Made by a program: the position numbers and the translations under genes. A stretch of 64,000 nucleotides of DNA from Rhodoferax sp. PAMC 29310 (GTDB taxonomy: Bacteria > Pseudomonadota > Gammaproteobacteria > Burkholderiales > Burkholderiaceae_C): NCBI RefSeq assembly GCF_017948265.1, contig NZ_CP072852.1, positions 2,728,001-2,792,000 of the forward strand, given 5' to 3'. The first letter of the stretch is position 1. Each line of letters starts with the position of its first letter. Below are positions 19,558 to 29,653 of the stretch, piece after piece. The notes beneath the pieces were generated by a model, which saw nothing but the letters and a program-made list of their open reading frames with translations, was not told the DNA's origin and made no database searches.

Positions 19558-19707
19558 GATGGATCCTTGGTTGATCTGTATCTTCGAATGCGCTACCCGC
19601 AACAACGCGGCGCAGCGAGCGACTTTCACGTGATTTGCAAGCTACAAAGGCGCGCATAAAGCGCGCCCCAGATTGCATGCAGCCGAGAAAGCCGCGCAAT
19701 AACCGTT

Positions 19708-20181
19708 TTAGAAACGGAAGTGAGAGAAGGCCTTGTTGGCTTCTGCCATGCGGTGAACTTCGTCACGCTTTTTCATTGCGCCGCCACGGCCTTCGGTGGC
19801 TTCCATCAACTCATTTGCCAAGCGAAGGGCCATGGATTTTTCGCCGCGCTTGCGTGCAGCTTCTTTAATCCAGCGCATGGACAAAGCCAAGCGACGAACG
19901 GGACGGACTTCAACTGGCACTTGGTAGTTGGCACCACCGACACGGCGGGACTTCACCTCAACCATAGGCTTGACGTTGTTGATGGCCATTGTGAAGGCTT
20001 CAACGGGGTCTTTACCTGGGTTCTTCTTCTCGATCTGCTCCAGCGCGCCATAAATGATGCGCTCAGCGACTGCTTTTTTGCCGCCTTCCATGATCACGTT
20101 CATGAATTTGGACAACTCGACATTGCCGAACTTTGGATCCGGCAGGATTTCACGTTTAGGGACTTCGCGACGACGTGGCAT
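19708..20181 (-). CDS. rpsG: 30S ribosomal protein S7
   Basis: The 157-aa protein begins [20 protein letters not shown] (20181) and has the S7 signature [20 protein letters not shown]. It nucleates assembly of the 30S head. It is second in the str operon, 152 bases after rpsL. Confidence 0.97.
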   Translation of the reverse strand: MPRRREVPKREILPDPKFGNVELSKFMNVIMEGGKKAVAERIIYGALEQIEKKNPGKDPVEAFTMAINNVKPMVEVKSRRVGGANYQVPVEVRPVRRLALSMRWIKEAARKRGEKSMALRLANELMEATEGRGGAMKKRDEVHRMAEANKAFSHFRF

Positions 20182-20333
20182 TATTTCACCTCTTATTTGC
20201 TTCAGTTGGCATCTTGGCAGACACCGCAAAAACCATTTTGGTTTTTACTTACTCGACCCAACAGCGGGTCACTACGCCGAATCACCGCGCCACGCGGGAA
20301 ACAGCACCATGTTTTTTCAGACCAAGCGTTAGC

Positions 20334-20711
20334 TTATTTGGCCTTTGGCTTCTTCGCACCGTACTTGGAGCGTGACTGCTTGCGATCTTTCACGCCTTGC
20401 AAGTCGAGCGAACCGCGCACGATGTGATAACGAACACCTGGCAAATCCTTGACACGACCACCACGCACGAGCACAACCGAGTGCTCCTGCAGGTTGTGGC
20501 CTTCGCCGCCGATGTAGGAAATAACCTCAAACCCGTTGGTCAAGCGCACTTTGGCAACTTTACGCAGAGCCGAGTTTGGCTTTTTAGGTGTTGTGGTGTA
20601 AACACGGGTGCAAACACCACGGCGCTGCGGCGAATTTTCCATCGCAGGGCTTTTGGACTTGATCACTTCGACCTCGCGTCCATGGCGAACTAACTGATTA
20701 ATGGTTGGCAT
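20334..20711 (-). CDS. rpsL: 30S ribosomal protein S12
   Basis: The 125-aa protein [20 protein letters not shown] has [20 protein letters not shown], containing the lysine region associated with streptomycin response, and [20 protein letters not shown]. It is the first gene of the str operon. Confidence 0.98.
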   Translation of the reverse strand: MPTINQLVRHGREVEVIKSKSPAMENSPQRRGVCTRVYTTTPKKPNSALRKVAKVRLTNGFEVISYIGGEGHNLQEHSVVLVRGGRVKDLPGVRYHIVRGSLDLQGVKDRKQSRSKYGAKKPKAK

Positions 20712-20807
20712 TGAAAAACGTCCCTAAACGTTTGATAGCTATTTTCATAGCTAAGACTTAAATACTTCGAAAACGTGAATCCCTTCGGAAATTCCGAAAA
20801 GCACCCG

Positions 20808-20836
20808 ACTATATCAGTCGAAGGGCAAACCCGCAA
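20808..20836 (-). promoter_or_regulatory. rpsLp: Predicted promoter of the rpsL (str) operon
   Basis: Minus-strand -35 TTGCGG (20836-20831), 17-base spacer, -10 TATAGT (20813-20808), about 97 bases before rpsL. A small TTCGGA/TCCGAA hairpin (20784-20798) would lie at the start of the leader. Confidence 0.6.
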
Positions 20837-20872
20837 CCCCTACGAAGTGCAAATGTGAATCCCCGTCCTCAC

Positions 20873-22057
20873 TTACTTGATCCACAAGCGAATGGCATCC
20901 CAGGTACGGCCGATTAACCCCGCTTCTTCGACCATTTCCAGCGCGATCAACGGCACCTCTGCCAGGGGTTGATCTCCGTTGGTGATCTTGAGCACGCCAA
21001 TCTGTTGTCCCTTTTTAATGGGGGCAACCAATGGATCAGGTCGAACCACTTGGGTTTTCACCTTTCCTGCGCTGCCGGCAGGAACGGCCACCACAATGGC
21101 GTGAGCTTGGCCCAGCTTGGCCACCGCGTCACGACCTTTCCATACCGGCGGCGAAACCACCGGTTGATTGGCATCAAATAGTTTCACGGCCTCAAACGCG
21201 GTGTAACCCCAGTTCAACAGTTTCTGGGATTCATTGGCCCGCGCATTTTCGCTGGAGGCCCCTAAAACGATAGACAGCAGTCTGCGACCGCCCACCGACT
21301 CAGGCGAGCCAGGCGCAGCACCAGGAGTTCCAAGACCAGGAAAGTCACGTTTGGCGGTCGCAATGAGGCAATATCCAGCTGCGTTGGTGTGCCCCGTTTT
21401 CAATCCATCAACTGACGGATCACGGTAAAGCAATAGATTTCGATTATTGTCATTGGCAGCCGGTGTTCCCGGGTATCGGTACTTTTTAATCGCGTAGTAG
21501 CCGACAAACGTTGGGAAATCCTGCATCAATCGGGTCGCCAACGTACTCAGGTCACGTGCTGTTGTGGTGTGACCCGCTTCTGTCAGTCCCTCGGGATTTT
21601 TAAAGCTGCTGGATTTCATGCCCAGCAATTTGGCCTGCTCATTCATCATCTGCACAAAGCGCTCAACGCTGCCGCCCACCCCTTCTGCCAGCGCGACCGT
21701 GGCGTCGTTGCCACTTTGAACAATCATTCCCTTGATGAGGTCTTCCACCGGAACCATCATTTTGGGGTCAATAAACATGCGCGACCCGGGCATTTTCCAG
21801 GCGCGCTCGCTCACGGGCAAGGTTTGCTGCAAATCCAGCTTTTTATTGCGAAGCGCATCAAACACCAGGTAAGCGGTCATCAGCTTGGTCAGCGATGCTG
21901 GCTCAACGGCCGAATCGATGTCTTTTTCTGCCAGAATCTGATTGGCCGTCACGTCGTACAACAGGTATGAGCGAGCTGCGATTTCGGGCGCCTGAGGCGT
22001 TTGGGCGACAGCCGCAAAGCAGACTGCCGCAGCTAGGGATAAGAGTATTTTTTTCAT
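20873..22057 (-). CDS. dacC: D-alanyl-D-alanine carboxypeptidase (PBP5/6 type)
   Basis: The 394-aa penicillin-binding protein trims the terminal D-alanine of peptidoglycan pentapeptides. Motifs: SLTK (Ser55, Lys58), SGN (115-117) and KTG (220-222). It has a signal peptide ending AVAQ, a C-terminal beta domain (PLVAPIKKGQQIGVLK) and a short amphipathic tail (TWDAIRLWIK) typical of membrane-tethered PBP5/6. The symbol dacC rather than dacA is a guess. Confidence 0.93.
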   Translation of the reverse strand: MKKILLSLAAAVCFAAVAQTPQAPEIAARSYLLYDVTANQILAEKDIDSAVEPASLTKLMTAYLVFDALRNKKLDLQQTLPVSERAWKMPGSRMFIDPKMMVPVEDLIKGMIVQSGNDATVALAEGVGGSVERFVQMMNEQAKLLGMKSSSFKNPEGLTEAGHTTTARDLSTLATRLMQDFPTFVGYYAIKKYRYPGTPAANDNNRNLLLYRDPSVDGLKTGHTNAAGYCLIATAKRDFPGLGTPGAAPGSPESVGGRRLLSIVLGASSENARANESQKLLNWGYTAFEAVKLFDANQPVVSPPVWKGRDAVAKLGQAHAIVVAVPAGSAGKVKTQVVRPDPLVAPIKKGQQIGVLKITNGDQPLAEVPLIALEMVEEAGLIGRTWDAIRLWIK

Positions 22058-22124
22058 GCGTTAGTTAAGAAGCCCAGGCACGTTAGACGACCTGGGCGAA
22101 AGGTGTTAGACACCCAAAGAACAT

Positions 22125-22505
22125 TCAACGGCCCAAGTGAGCAGGAGTCAGAAGACGCTCCACCACTTTGCCATTTTTCAAGTGCGATTCGACGATTTCG
22201 TCGATGTCATCATGATCGACATAGGAATACCACACCCCTTCAGGGTACACCACCGCGACCGGCCCGGCCGCGCAACGATCCAGACAACCCGCCTTATTGA
22301 CGCGCACTTGCCCAGGCGCCGACAAGCCTGCCGCCTTGATCTGGGACTTGCACCGGTCAAATGCGGCTTGGGCGTTGTGCGTGGCACAGCACTCTTCGCC
22401 GGCTGTTCGCTCGTTCAAGCAGAAAAAGATATGTCGTTTGTAGTAACTTGCGCTCTGAGGAGGCGGCGCGTCGCTTGCTGATTCATCGTGTTTGATTTCT
22501 GTCAT
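22125..22505 (-). CDS. Thioredoxin-like [2Fe-2S] ferredoxin
   Basis: The 126-aa protein has four cysteines in the pattern of thioredoxin-fold [2Fe-2S] proteins: HIFFCLNER, CCATH, and GCLDRCAAGPVAVVYPEG. Such proteins carry electrons; the partner is unknown. The N terminus (DESASDAPPPQSASYYKR) is a hydrophilic extension. It is immediately upstream of dacC and downstream of the VanZ-like gene, nine bases away. Confidence 0.9.
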   Translation of the reverse strand: MTEIKHDESASDAPPPQSASYYKRHIFFCLNERTAGEECCATHNAQAAFDRCKSQIKAAGLSAPGQVRVNKAGCLDRCAAGPVAVVYPEGVWYSYVDHDDIDEIVESHLKNGKVVERLLTPAHLGR

Positions 22506-22514
22506 GCATAGATT

Positions 22515-23609
22515 CTAGGTTTTTGGCTCGCGCACCAGAATTCTGCGCATGACATACGCCAAAGCCGCATAGGGCCAAATCCATCCCAGCCATTGAGCCA
22601 ATCCATGAAACCGTATGAATCGCCCCTGCTCCCACGCCGACAAGGTCTGGGCAAAGTAAGGGTTGGTTGGCATTTGGTTCAGCAAGCTCAGGTAAACCCC
22701 CAATGCCAGAACCAGAAGCGCCCCCGTGGCTCGGGGTGGCGCAGGCAGTGACATGAGGCCAATAACAAACGCCGTCATCAGGCCAGCTTTGGCGGGCAAA
22801 CCAAACCATTCCCAAGCATGGACCGGGCCGTAACTCAAAGCGGCTGATAGCGCCGTGGTGCCGACTCCGACGGCCAAGACGACCCCCATGAAGAGCAATC
22901 GGCGACCAAAGGCCCGAATAATGCCAAAACCCAGCAAACAGGGAATAAGAAGTCCCAGCGTGACGGATATCCACTCCAACCCTGGCACGACAGGTGCCAA
23001 CTCCACCTCACGTACGGGCAGCCAGGACAGAAACGGCGTATCGATCAAAACGTCAACCAGTGCTCCCTCAACCCGCTCCAACACCTGACCCAGGCCAAAA
23101 GGAACCACCGCAGGAAACAGCAGGGCGACCGGCCACAACGCCAGCAAGACCAAACCGCCCTGCGCTTCGGCAACAAACCAGCGGGCGCGAAAGCGGCTCC
23201 ATCGATCGATAATCCCAAGTCTCTCCATCCCCCACGCCAACATTGCGCCTATCCAAGCCCCGATGACATTGAGACCCAAATCAACGTTGGAGGGCACACG
23301 GGAGGGGAGAAATCCCTGAAAGGACTCCATGGAGAAAGACAACAGGGCCGCCAAAGCTGTCGCCCCAGCCACAGCGATGCGCCCATGCCCGGTACGCAAA
23401 GCACTCAATGCCATAAGAAACCCAAGGGGACCGTAACCCAGCACGTTGGAGGCGACATCAAACCCGGTCCAGTACTTGGGCCAACCCGCTTCCATAAACG
23501 CCCAGGGGACGATCCCCTGATAGCGCCATTCGGAGAAGGGATACAGGCTGGCATAGACGATGAGGCCTGTGTAAACCAGCGCCAAGGGCCACGCCGAGGT
23601 CTTATGCAT
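22515..23609 (-). CDS. VanZ-like family membrane protein
   Basis: The 364-aa protein has about nine to ten hydrophobic segments. The first third resembles VanZ-like proteins (LVYTGLIVYASLYPFSEWRY, then FSMESFQGFLPSRVPSNVDL). The function of most VanZ-like proteins is unknown; no teicoplanin resistance should be inferred. It is 12 bases downstream of hemJ and probably co-transcribed with it. Confidence 0.85.
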   Translation of the reverse strand: MHKTSAWPLALVYTGLIVYASLYPFSEWRYQGIVPWAFMEAGWPKYWTGFDVASNVLGYGPLGFLMALSALRTGHGRIAVAGATALAALLSFSMESFQGFLPSRVPSNVDLGLNVIGAWIGAMLAWGMERLGIIDRWSRFRARWFVAEAQGGLVLLALWPVALLFPAVVPFGLGQVLERVEGALVDVLIDTPFLSWLPVREVELAPVVPGLEWISVTLGLLIPCLLGFGIIRAFGRRLLFMGVVLAVGVGTTALSAALSYGPVHAWEWFGLPAKAGLMTAFVIGLMSLPAPPRATGALLVLALGVYLSLLNQMPTNPYFAQTLSAWEQGRFIRFHGLAQWLGWIWPYAALAYVMRRILVREPKT

Positions 23610-23621
23610 CTGGCGGTCGCG

Positions 23622-24050
23622 TTAAAACGGCTTGACCACGACCAACACGACAATGACCAGTAACAAAATCACGGGGATTTCGTTAAACCAGCGATACCAG
23701 ACATGGCTGCGTGGCGGCTCGCCCTTTTGCCACTTCTTCAGCATGACGCTGCAGGCGTGGTGGTAGCCCAGCGCCAGAATCACAAAGAAGAGCTTGGCAT
23801 GCAACCAGCCGTTGCCAGGGCCACGACCAAACCCGTAGTGAAGCCATAGGACCAGCCCCAAGGCGATCGCTGGCACGGCCAGAATCGTCATGAAGCGAAG
23901 CAATTTACCCGCCATGAGAAGTAAACGGTCCCGCTCGGCGACAGACCCGGCGGGCACCATCGCGAGATTGACAAAAATTCTTGGCAGATAAAAGAGTCCC
24001 GCGAACCAGCTGGCAACGAAGACGATGTGAAGTGATTTGACCCAGAGCAT
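23622..24050 (-). CDS. hemJ: Protoporphyrinogen IX oxidase HemJ
   Basis: The 142-aa protein MLWVKSLHIVFVASWFAGLF has about four transmembrane helices and the HemJ residues His8, FAGLFYLPRIFV and WLHAKLFFV. HemJ oxidises protoporphyrinogen IX in species lacking HemG/HemY. Its place beside divergent hemB supports a haem-synthesis role. A strong minus-strand terminator ends only 16 bases before its start codon, so either it has a promoter inside or past the leader, or readthrough or attenuation controls it. Confidence 0.9.
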   Translation of the reverse strand: MLWVKSLHIVFVASWFAGLFYLPRIFVNLAMVPAGSVAERDRLLLMAGKLLRFMTILAVPAIALGLVLWLHYGFGRGPGNGWLHAKLFFVILALGYHHACSVMLKKWQKGEPPRSHVWYRWFNEIPVILLLVIVVLVVVKPF

Positions 24051-24066
24051 CGCTTCAGTTTAGGCC

Positions 24067-24093
24067 AAAAAAACCCCAGCACGAGGGCTGGGG
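24067..24093 (-). terminator. Intrinsic terminator before hemJ
   Basis: Minus-strand CCCCAGC, six-base loop, GCTGGGG followed by TTTTTTT. The T tract lies 16 bases from the hemJ start codon. Confidence 0.85.
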
Positions 24094-24164
24094 TGGTAAG
24101 CCTATTTGCTGTCACACATCAAGGCCCCGCTCAGGGAGGAAAAGCGGGAGACAGCGAACTGTCT
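24067..24164 (-). ncRNA. Candidate small RNA or attenuated leader upstream of hemJ
   Basis: Predicted transcript of about 98 nt. Its 5' end forms GACAG-UUCG-CUGUC (24163-24150). A second hairpin CCCGCU/AGCGGG (24148-24126) has the loop UUUCCUCCCUG, an anti-Shine-Dalgarno sequence. A linker follows, then a 7-bp GC-rich terminator hairpin and seven U residues (24093-24067). A promoter is placed correctly for a start at about 24164. No open reading frame fills it. It may be a free small RNA or a terminated hemJ leader. Confidence 0.6.
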
Positions 24165-24170
24165 GCACGT

Positions 24171-24199
24171 AATTTAGCAAAAAACCCTGTCCACTTCAA
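24171..24199 (-). promoter_or_regulatory. Predicted promoter of the candidate small RNA
   Basis: Minus-strand -35 TTGAAG (24199-24194), 17-base spacer, -10 TAAATT (24176-24171). The expected start is 24164, one base before the first hairpin. Confidence 0.55.
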
Positions 24200-24211
24200 G
24201 AAAAGGGCTAA

Positions 24212-25331
<1,120 letters not shown>

Positions 25332-25347
25332 GCCTTCACGGTTCACA

Positions 25348-26472
25348 ATGCGCATTTTCACCATCAACGGCCACCAAGTCGCCGAAGCCGACGATCTGGC
25401 CGTACTGCATGAGGTGCGGGTGCCTGAACAAGGCTTTGTCTGGATCGCCTGCGCCAGACACGAATTCGAGGCCAGTCAGGGTCAGATTCAAGCGGTCTTG
25501 CAGTCCTTGGCCGGCACCCAGTTGGTTGATTTGCACATCTCGGACCTACTCAATAAGCAGTTGCCATCGCGCTATGACTACACATCACTCTATGACGTGA
25601 TGGTGTTTCGACGGCTGGCGGCGGGTTCAGCAGAGTCCGCCCCGGCGCCCCCCCCCAACGCCCCCGCCCGAGCGACCAAACGCAGCGGCCCGCCGATCTT
25701 GCGCCGCATTGACACCAGCCCGGTCGGTTTTGCGGTGTTCGACCATGTTTTGCTGACCGTGCACCCCACCGATTGCGCCGTGCGAGACGCCTACGCCGCC
25801 AAGTTGCTGACGGCGGCAGCTGCCCTCACCAGCCACGCCGGTGGTGCACGCATGCCCAGCGGCTCGGCGGACCTGATGCTGCGCATCATCAATCAGATGG
25901 TGGACGGTTTTCTGGAGTTGCGCCGGGAACTCACTCACCAGCTGGACCATTGGCAAACCGACTTATTGAACCCCAAGGCCCGCTTCAATAACTGGGGCGC
26001 CTTGCTGGATGCGCGCCTGTCACTGCACCAGCTGGACGAAATTTGTGAAGACCAGCGCGCCGCCTTGCAGGACTGGATTGAGGCCATCAAAACCTGGCCC
26101 GAAGCGGCCACGCCCGAGAGCCAACGCGAGCGCGACTTGCTTCAAGTTCGCAGCCGGGACGTGCTGGAGCACATTGAGCGGGTGGTTCACCACGTTCAGC
26201 GGCTGGAGCAAAGCGCCGAAACCGCGGTGCAGATGCATTTCAACGCACAAAGCCACCGCACCAACGAGATCATGCGAACACTCACCGTGCTCACGGCGGT
26301 TTTTTTGCCACTGAATTTGATCGCCGGCATTTTCGGCATGAACTTTGAATTCATCCCGCTGCTGCACCGCAGCAACGGGTTCTGGCTGGCCATGAGCCTG
26401 ATGGCCAGCACCGGGCTGGGCCTACTGATTTACTTCTGGCGCAAACGCTACATTGAGCATTCGTCGCGGTGA
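25348..26472 (+). CDS. CorA-family divalent cation transporter
   Basis: The start is placed at MRIFTINGHQVAEADDLAVL (25348); the longer frame begins in repeat sequence. The 374-aa protein has a large cytoplasmic domain and two C-terminal transmembrane helices, the first ending in the CorA selectivity motif GMN (AGIFGMNFEF), followed by SNGFWLAMSLMASTGLGLL and a basic tail. It probably forms a pentameric Mg2+ or related cation channel. A proline/alanine insert (ESAPAPPPNAPARATKR) interrupts the N-terminal domain. Confidence 0.92.
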   Translation: MRIFTINGHQVAEADDLAVLHEVRVPEQGFVWIACARHEFEASQGQIQAVLQSLAGTQLVDLHISDLLNKQLPSRYDYTSLYDVMVFRRLAAGSAESAPAPPPNAPARATKRSGPPILRRIDTSPVGFAVFDHVLLTVHPTDCAVRDAYAAKLLTAAAALTSHAGGARMPSGSADLMLRIINQMVDGFLELRRELTHQLDHWQTDLLNPKARFNNWGALLDARLSLHQLDEICEDQRAALQDWIEAIKTWPEAATPESQRERDLLQVRSRDVLEHIERVVHHVQRLEQSAETAVQMHFNAQSHRTNEIMRTLTVLTAVFLPLNLIAGIFGMNFEFIPLLHRSNGFWLAMSLMASTGLGLLIYFWRKRYIEHSSR

Positions 26473-26479
26473 CGGGACC

Positions 26480-27411
26480 TCAGGGCGCCGGACGCTTCAC
26501 GCCAAACAAGGCGGCCCCATTGGCCCATGCAATCTGCTGCGCCACATCAAAGGGCAGGTCGCCCAGCCAGGCTCGGTAAGTTTGCATGATGTCGTCGTAG
26601 GACTGCCAACGCTGATTGGCCCAGGTGTCTGAGCCCAACAAGAAGCGGGTGGGGTACTTGAGCAACAAGGCACGCCATGCCGGGCACAGGGCTTCGCCGC
26701 AGGTCAAGCCGGGGCGGTAGGACAACTCCCCCATCAAGCCCGGGTACTGCTTCAACAGTTGCTCCACCCGCTCGATCGGTGCGCCTTCAATGCCGGTGTG
26801 TGCCCAGATCAGCCGCACGTTTTTACCCTGACTAGGCGTTGCGGCCAACAACAAATCGATGGCGACATCATCCACGTGGGCCAACACGGCCAAACCCTGG
26901 GTGTCTGCCAGCGCCATGAGTCGCTGAGCCACCACACCCTTGGCGTCGGCACTGTTGTACAAGTGAAATCGCCCAGCCCGCGATAGGGGCCAGCGGCCGT
27001 GCCACGAGCCAACTCGGTCTGCACCATGGTGTAAATGGTCTCGTCCCGGAACCAGTTGGTGTAGTCCGCCCGGTTGCGGTACAGCCGCACAAAAGGCACA
27101 ACCTGCACGCCAGCTTGTCGGGTCGCGTCCCGCGCCGCGGTCAGGGTCAACGTGCCGTCGTTAGGCCGGGAGTTGGCCACAATAGCCCGCACCCCATTAC
27201 GCTGCATGCGCGCCAGCACATCGGCCGGGGGATGCGGCCCGTCTTGCCCGTTCCACGCCTCCTGGTTGTAATGAAGATGCGCATCAAACAGTGGACCACT
27301 GTAGGGAGCCGCGCTCGCCAGCCCCGAAAACGCTATACAAACTGTAGCAGCCTGCGCTCTATTTGAAAGGGCTACAGCCATCAAATGCTTAAAAAATGAC
27401 GTCCACTTCAT
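26480..27411 (-). pseudogene. Secreted amidohydrolase-like TIM-barrel protein, frameshifted
   Basis: The first part (from 27411) has a signal peptide ending SGLASA, then [14 protein letters not shown], a metal-binding HxH motif of the amidohydrolase fold. The frame breaks near 26967-26971: GLGDF should continue as [17 protein letters not shown] in the next frame. That second frame runs to 26480 with [13 protein letters not shown] and [14 protein letters not shown], the remaining barrel motifs. One missing base explains the break. The signal peptide is encoded almost entirely by repeat copy G on the opposite strand. The substrate is unknown. Confidence 0.82.
27332..27399 (+). repeat. Dispersed 68-nt repeat, copy G (in a signal-peptide coding region)
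   Basis: GCTAT at 27332, GTAGC at 27344, AGCCTGCGC, 11 variable bases, GGGCTACAGCC and ATCAAATGCTT followed by an A run. It aligns without gaps to copy A. On the opposite strand it encodes roughly residues 5-27 of the amidohydrolase-like pseudogene. Confidence 0.72.
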
Positions 27412-27498
27412 GTCATACCCTAGGTATTAAGTAACAAGCGCTACGATTGAATCCAAGTCCCGGTTTTACCGCACTTCCCCCATCCAGGCACCCACACC

Positions 27499-28245
27499 AT
27501 GCATCAAGTTCTTTTAGTCACCGGTGGCTCGCGCGGCATTGGCGCAGCCACTGCCCTGCTGGCCGCTGAACGCGGCTATGCCGTCGCGGTCAATTACACC
27601 CACAACTCACTGGCCGCTGATGAAATGGTTCGGCTCATTCGGGCCGGCGGCGGACAAGCCATGGCAATTCAGGCCGATGTGGGTGTGGAAGCCGAGGTGC
27701 TAGCCCTGTTCAAGCGGATTGACGCCAAGCTGGGGCCGCTCACCGCCCTGGTCAACAACGCCGGTGTGGTGGATGTCGCCAGCCGGGTCGACGAAGTCAC
27801 CACGGAGCGTCTGCGCCGGCTCTTTGACATCAACGTGCTGGGCAGCTTTCTGTGCGCCCGGGAAGCCATTTTGAGAATGAGCACCCGCCACGGTGGCGCC
27901 GGCGGCTGCATTGTCAACGTCTCCAGCGTCGCCGCTCGTTTGGGCGGTGCGGGCCAGTATGTCGACTATGCGGCCACCAAAGGCGCCATCGACACATTCA
28001 CGATGGGATTGGCGCAGGAAGTGGCCAACGAGGGCATTCGTGTCAACGCGGTACGCCCCGGCATCATTGACACCGATATTCATGCCTCCGGCGGACAACC
28101 TGACCGCGCCGGCCGGCTGGTGCCTATGGTGCCCATGCAACGGGCGGGTTCAGCCAGGGAAGTGGCGCAGTCCATCGTGCGGTTGCTGTCAGAGCAGGCC
28201 AGCTACACCACAGGCGCCTTGGTCGACGTCGCTGGTCGCCGGTAG
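27499..28245 (+). CDS. Short-chain dehydrogenase/reductase (glucose-dehydrogenase-like)
   Basis: The 248-aa NAD(P)-dependent oxidoreductase shows TGGSRGIGAATAL (cofactor loop), NNAG (87-90), catalytic serines in NVSSVAA (142-143) and YAATK (Tyr157, Lys161). The substrate cannot be told from sequence. It stands alone, with a convergent gene 15 bases downstream. Confidence 0.93.
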   Translation: MHQVLLVTGGSRGIGAATALLAAERGYAVAVNYTHNSLAADEMVRLIRAGGGQAMAIQADVGVEAEVLALFKRIDAKLGPLTALVNNAGVVDVASRVDEVTTERLRRLFDINVLGSFLCAREAILRMSTRHGGAGGCIVNVSSVAARLGGAGQYVDYAATKGAIDTFTMGLAQEVANEGIRVNAVRPGIIDTDIHASGGQPDRAGRLVPMVPMQRAGSAREVAQSIVRLLSEQASYTTGALVDVAGRR

Positions 28246-28260
28246 GCCAAACCGGCCCGT

Positions 28261-28803
28261 CTACTCGGCGCGCGCGGACACCTTCTGAAACGCACCTGAC
28301 CATTCGCCGGCAATTTGCCATTGCCCGTCCATCTGGTCCAGCAACAATGTTTTGGGCTGCGCTTTTTCCTGGTAAGTGGGCGAGGTGTAGCCCTGCAGAA
28401 AATGAACGGCCATTTGCTGCTCGCCAACAGGCTCGGTGCGCAGCTCGCCGACCGCCACCTCAATTGAGGTGCGACTCGACAGGTTGTCGCGCCGCGCAGC
28501 CTCCCACTTCGCCCGGCTCTGTCCCTTGGGCGGGGTGAATGTCGGCCCATAACTGGCCAGATAAGTCTCCACATCGCGCTGCATCCATGCCTGGCGCCAG
28601 CGTTTCACCAAGCTGCGAGCCAGCATCTCCCGGTCTTCAACAGGGTCAGGCAAAGGTGTGGCAGCCGCGACCGGCTCCGTCGCCTCCGGTGCGGCCTGCG
28701 TCACCCGGACCGGCGGGTCGGCAGCCGGATGGGTGCCAGCATGGGCGCGATTCATGGCGGTTTCAATCAATTGGCGGCGCCCAAATGCTTTCGTGTCTGT
28801 CAT
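28261..28803 (-). CDS. NTF2-like protein similar to the C-terminal domain of Cds6/L,D-transpeptidases
   Basis: The start is placed at MTDTKAFGRRQLIETAMNRA (28803). Of 180 residues, the N-terminal third is low-complexity (HPAADPPVRVTQAAPEATEP). The C-terminal two thirds carry LVKRWRQAWMQRDVETYLAS, KWEAARRDNLSSRTSIEVAV and FLQGYTSPTYQEKAQPKTLL, the pattern of NTF2-like domains seen after L,D-transpeptidases and in Cds6-type proteins. No export signal is obvious. Function unknown. Confidence 0.72.
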   Translation of the reverse strand: MTDTKAFGRRQLIETAMNRAHAGTHPAADPPVRVTQAAPEATEPVAAATPLPDPVEDREMLARSLVKRWRQAWMQRDVETYLASYGPTFTPPKGQSRAKWEAARRDNLSSRTSIEVAVGELRTEPVGEQQMAVHFLQGYTSPTYQEKAQPKTLLLDQMDGQWQIAGEWSGAFQKVSARAE

Positions 28804-28995
28804 AGCTGTCGTTCCACCCCGGGGCTCCGAGGTGACCTTTATCAATGATTGATTTAAAATTTTGCCAGTCCGTGGCGCCAGCCTTTGCAGCCCCGGACAG
28901 AGCGACGATGGTAGCGCCAGAACATAGGCCACAACACCAAATAAGGCAGGTCATGCCCTATCTCCTTAGAGTCTCGGTTTCTCTGACCGCACGCC

Positions 28996-29616
28996 ATGGA
29001 CCTCAAACCCCTCATCACTTTGCTGGCCATCGTCAACCCGCTGGCCATTGTTCCGTTCTTCATTCACTACACCCAGGACTTCAACCGGGCCCAGCGAAAA
29101 CACACGATCTGGATGGCCTCGTTCAGCACTTTCGTGGTGATTGCGACTTGCGCCATCATGGGTCTGGACATTCTGAAGTTTTTCGGTATCTCGCTGGCCA
29201 GCTTCCAAGTCGGAGGCGGTTTGCTGCTGCTGACTGCCGCCTTGTCCATGCTGAATGCGCAACCCGCTGAGGCCAAGACCAACGAGGAAGAGCTCAACAT
29301 TGCGGCCGCCCGGGCCAGCATTGCGGTGGTGCCCCTGACCATTCCCTTGCTCACCGGTCCGGCCAGCATGTCCACCGTGGTGATTTACGCCGCCAAAGCG
29401 ACCAACTTTTGGCAACTGGCGACTTTGGTGGGCTATGGCGTCGTGATTGCGGTGGCCACCTTTGTCTGCTTTTCGTTGGCCAACCCCATCGCCCGCTTCC
29501 TGGGGAAAACCGGCATCAACGTCATGACCCGTCTGATGGGTTTGATTTTGGCCGCCCTCGCCGTCGAGGTCATGTCTGACGGACTGATTAAGCTGTTCCC
29601 GATTCTGGGCAAGTAA
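28996..29616 (+). CDS. MarC-family integral membrane protein
   Basis: The 206-aa protein begins MDLKPLITLLAIVNPLAIVP, typical of MarC, and has six predicted transmembrane helices with AIVPLTIPLLTGPAS-type motif (SIAVVPLTIPLLTGPASMST). MarC proteins were once linked to multiple antibiotic resistance but that role is not supported; function is unknown. It converges on the cytochrome c gene. Confidence 0.93.
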   Translation: MDLKPLITLLAIVNPLAIVPFFIHYTQDFNRAQRKHTIWMASFSTFVVIATCAIMGLDILKFFGISLASFQVGGGLLLLTAALSMLNAQPAEAKTNEEELNIAAARASIAVVPLTIPLLTGPASMSTVVIYAAKATNFWQLATLVGYGVVIAVATFVCFSLANPIARFLGKTGINVMTRLMGLILAALAVEVMSDGLIKLFPILGK

Positions 29617-29653
29617 CGCGCTCGGGCCTAGCAAGGGGCTACTGAATCCCCGC

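Noticed and set aside
20731..20760. AGCTAT/ATAGCT palindrome before rpsL
   Set aside because: Same spacing problem and no match in the rest of the element.
28860..28995. Upstream extension of the NTF2-like gene (to 28932) with a hydrophobic start
   Set aside because: The extra sequence has weak family support and no ribosome binding site; the internal ATG at 28803 gives the better protein.
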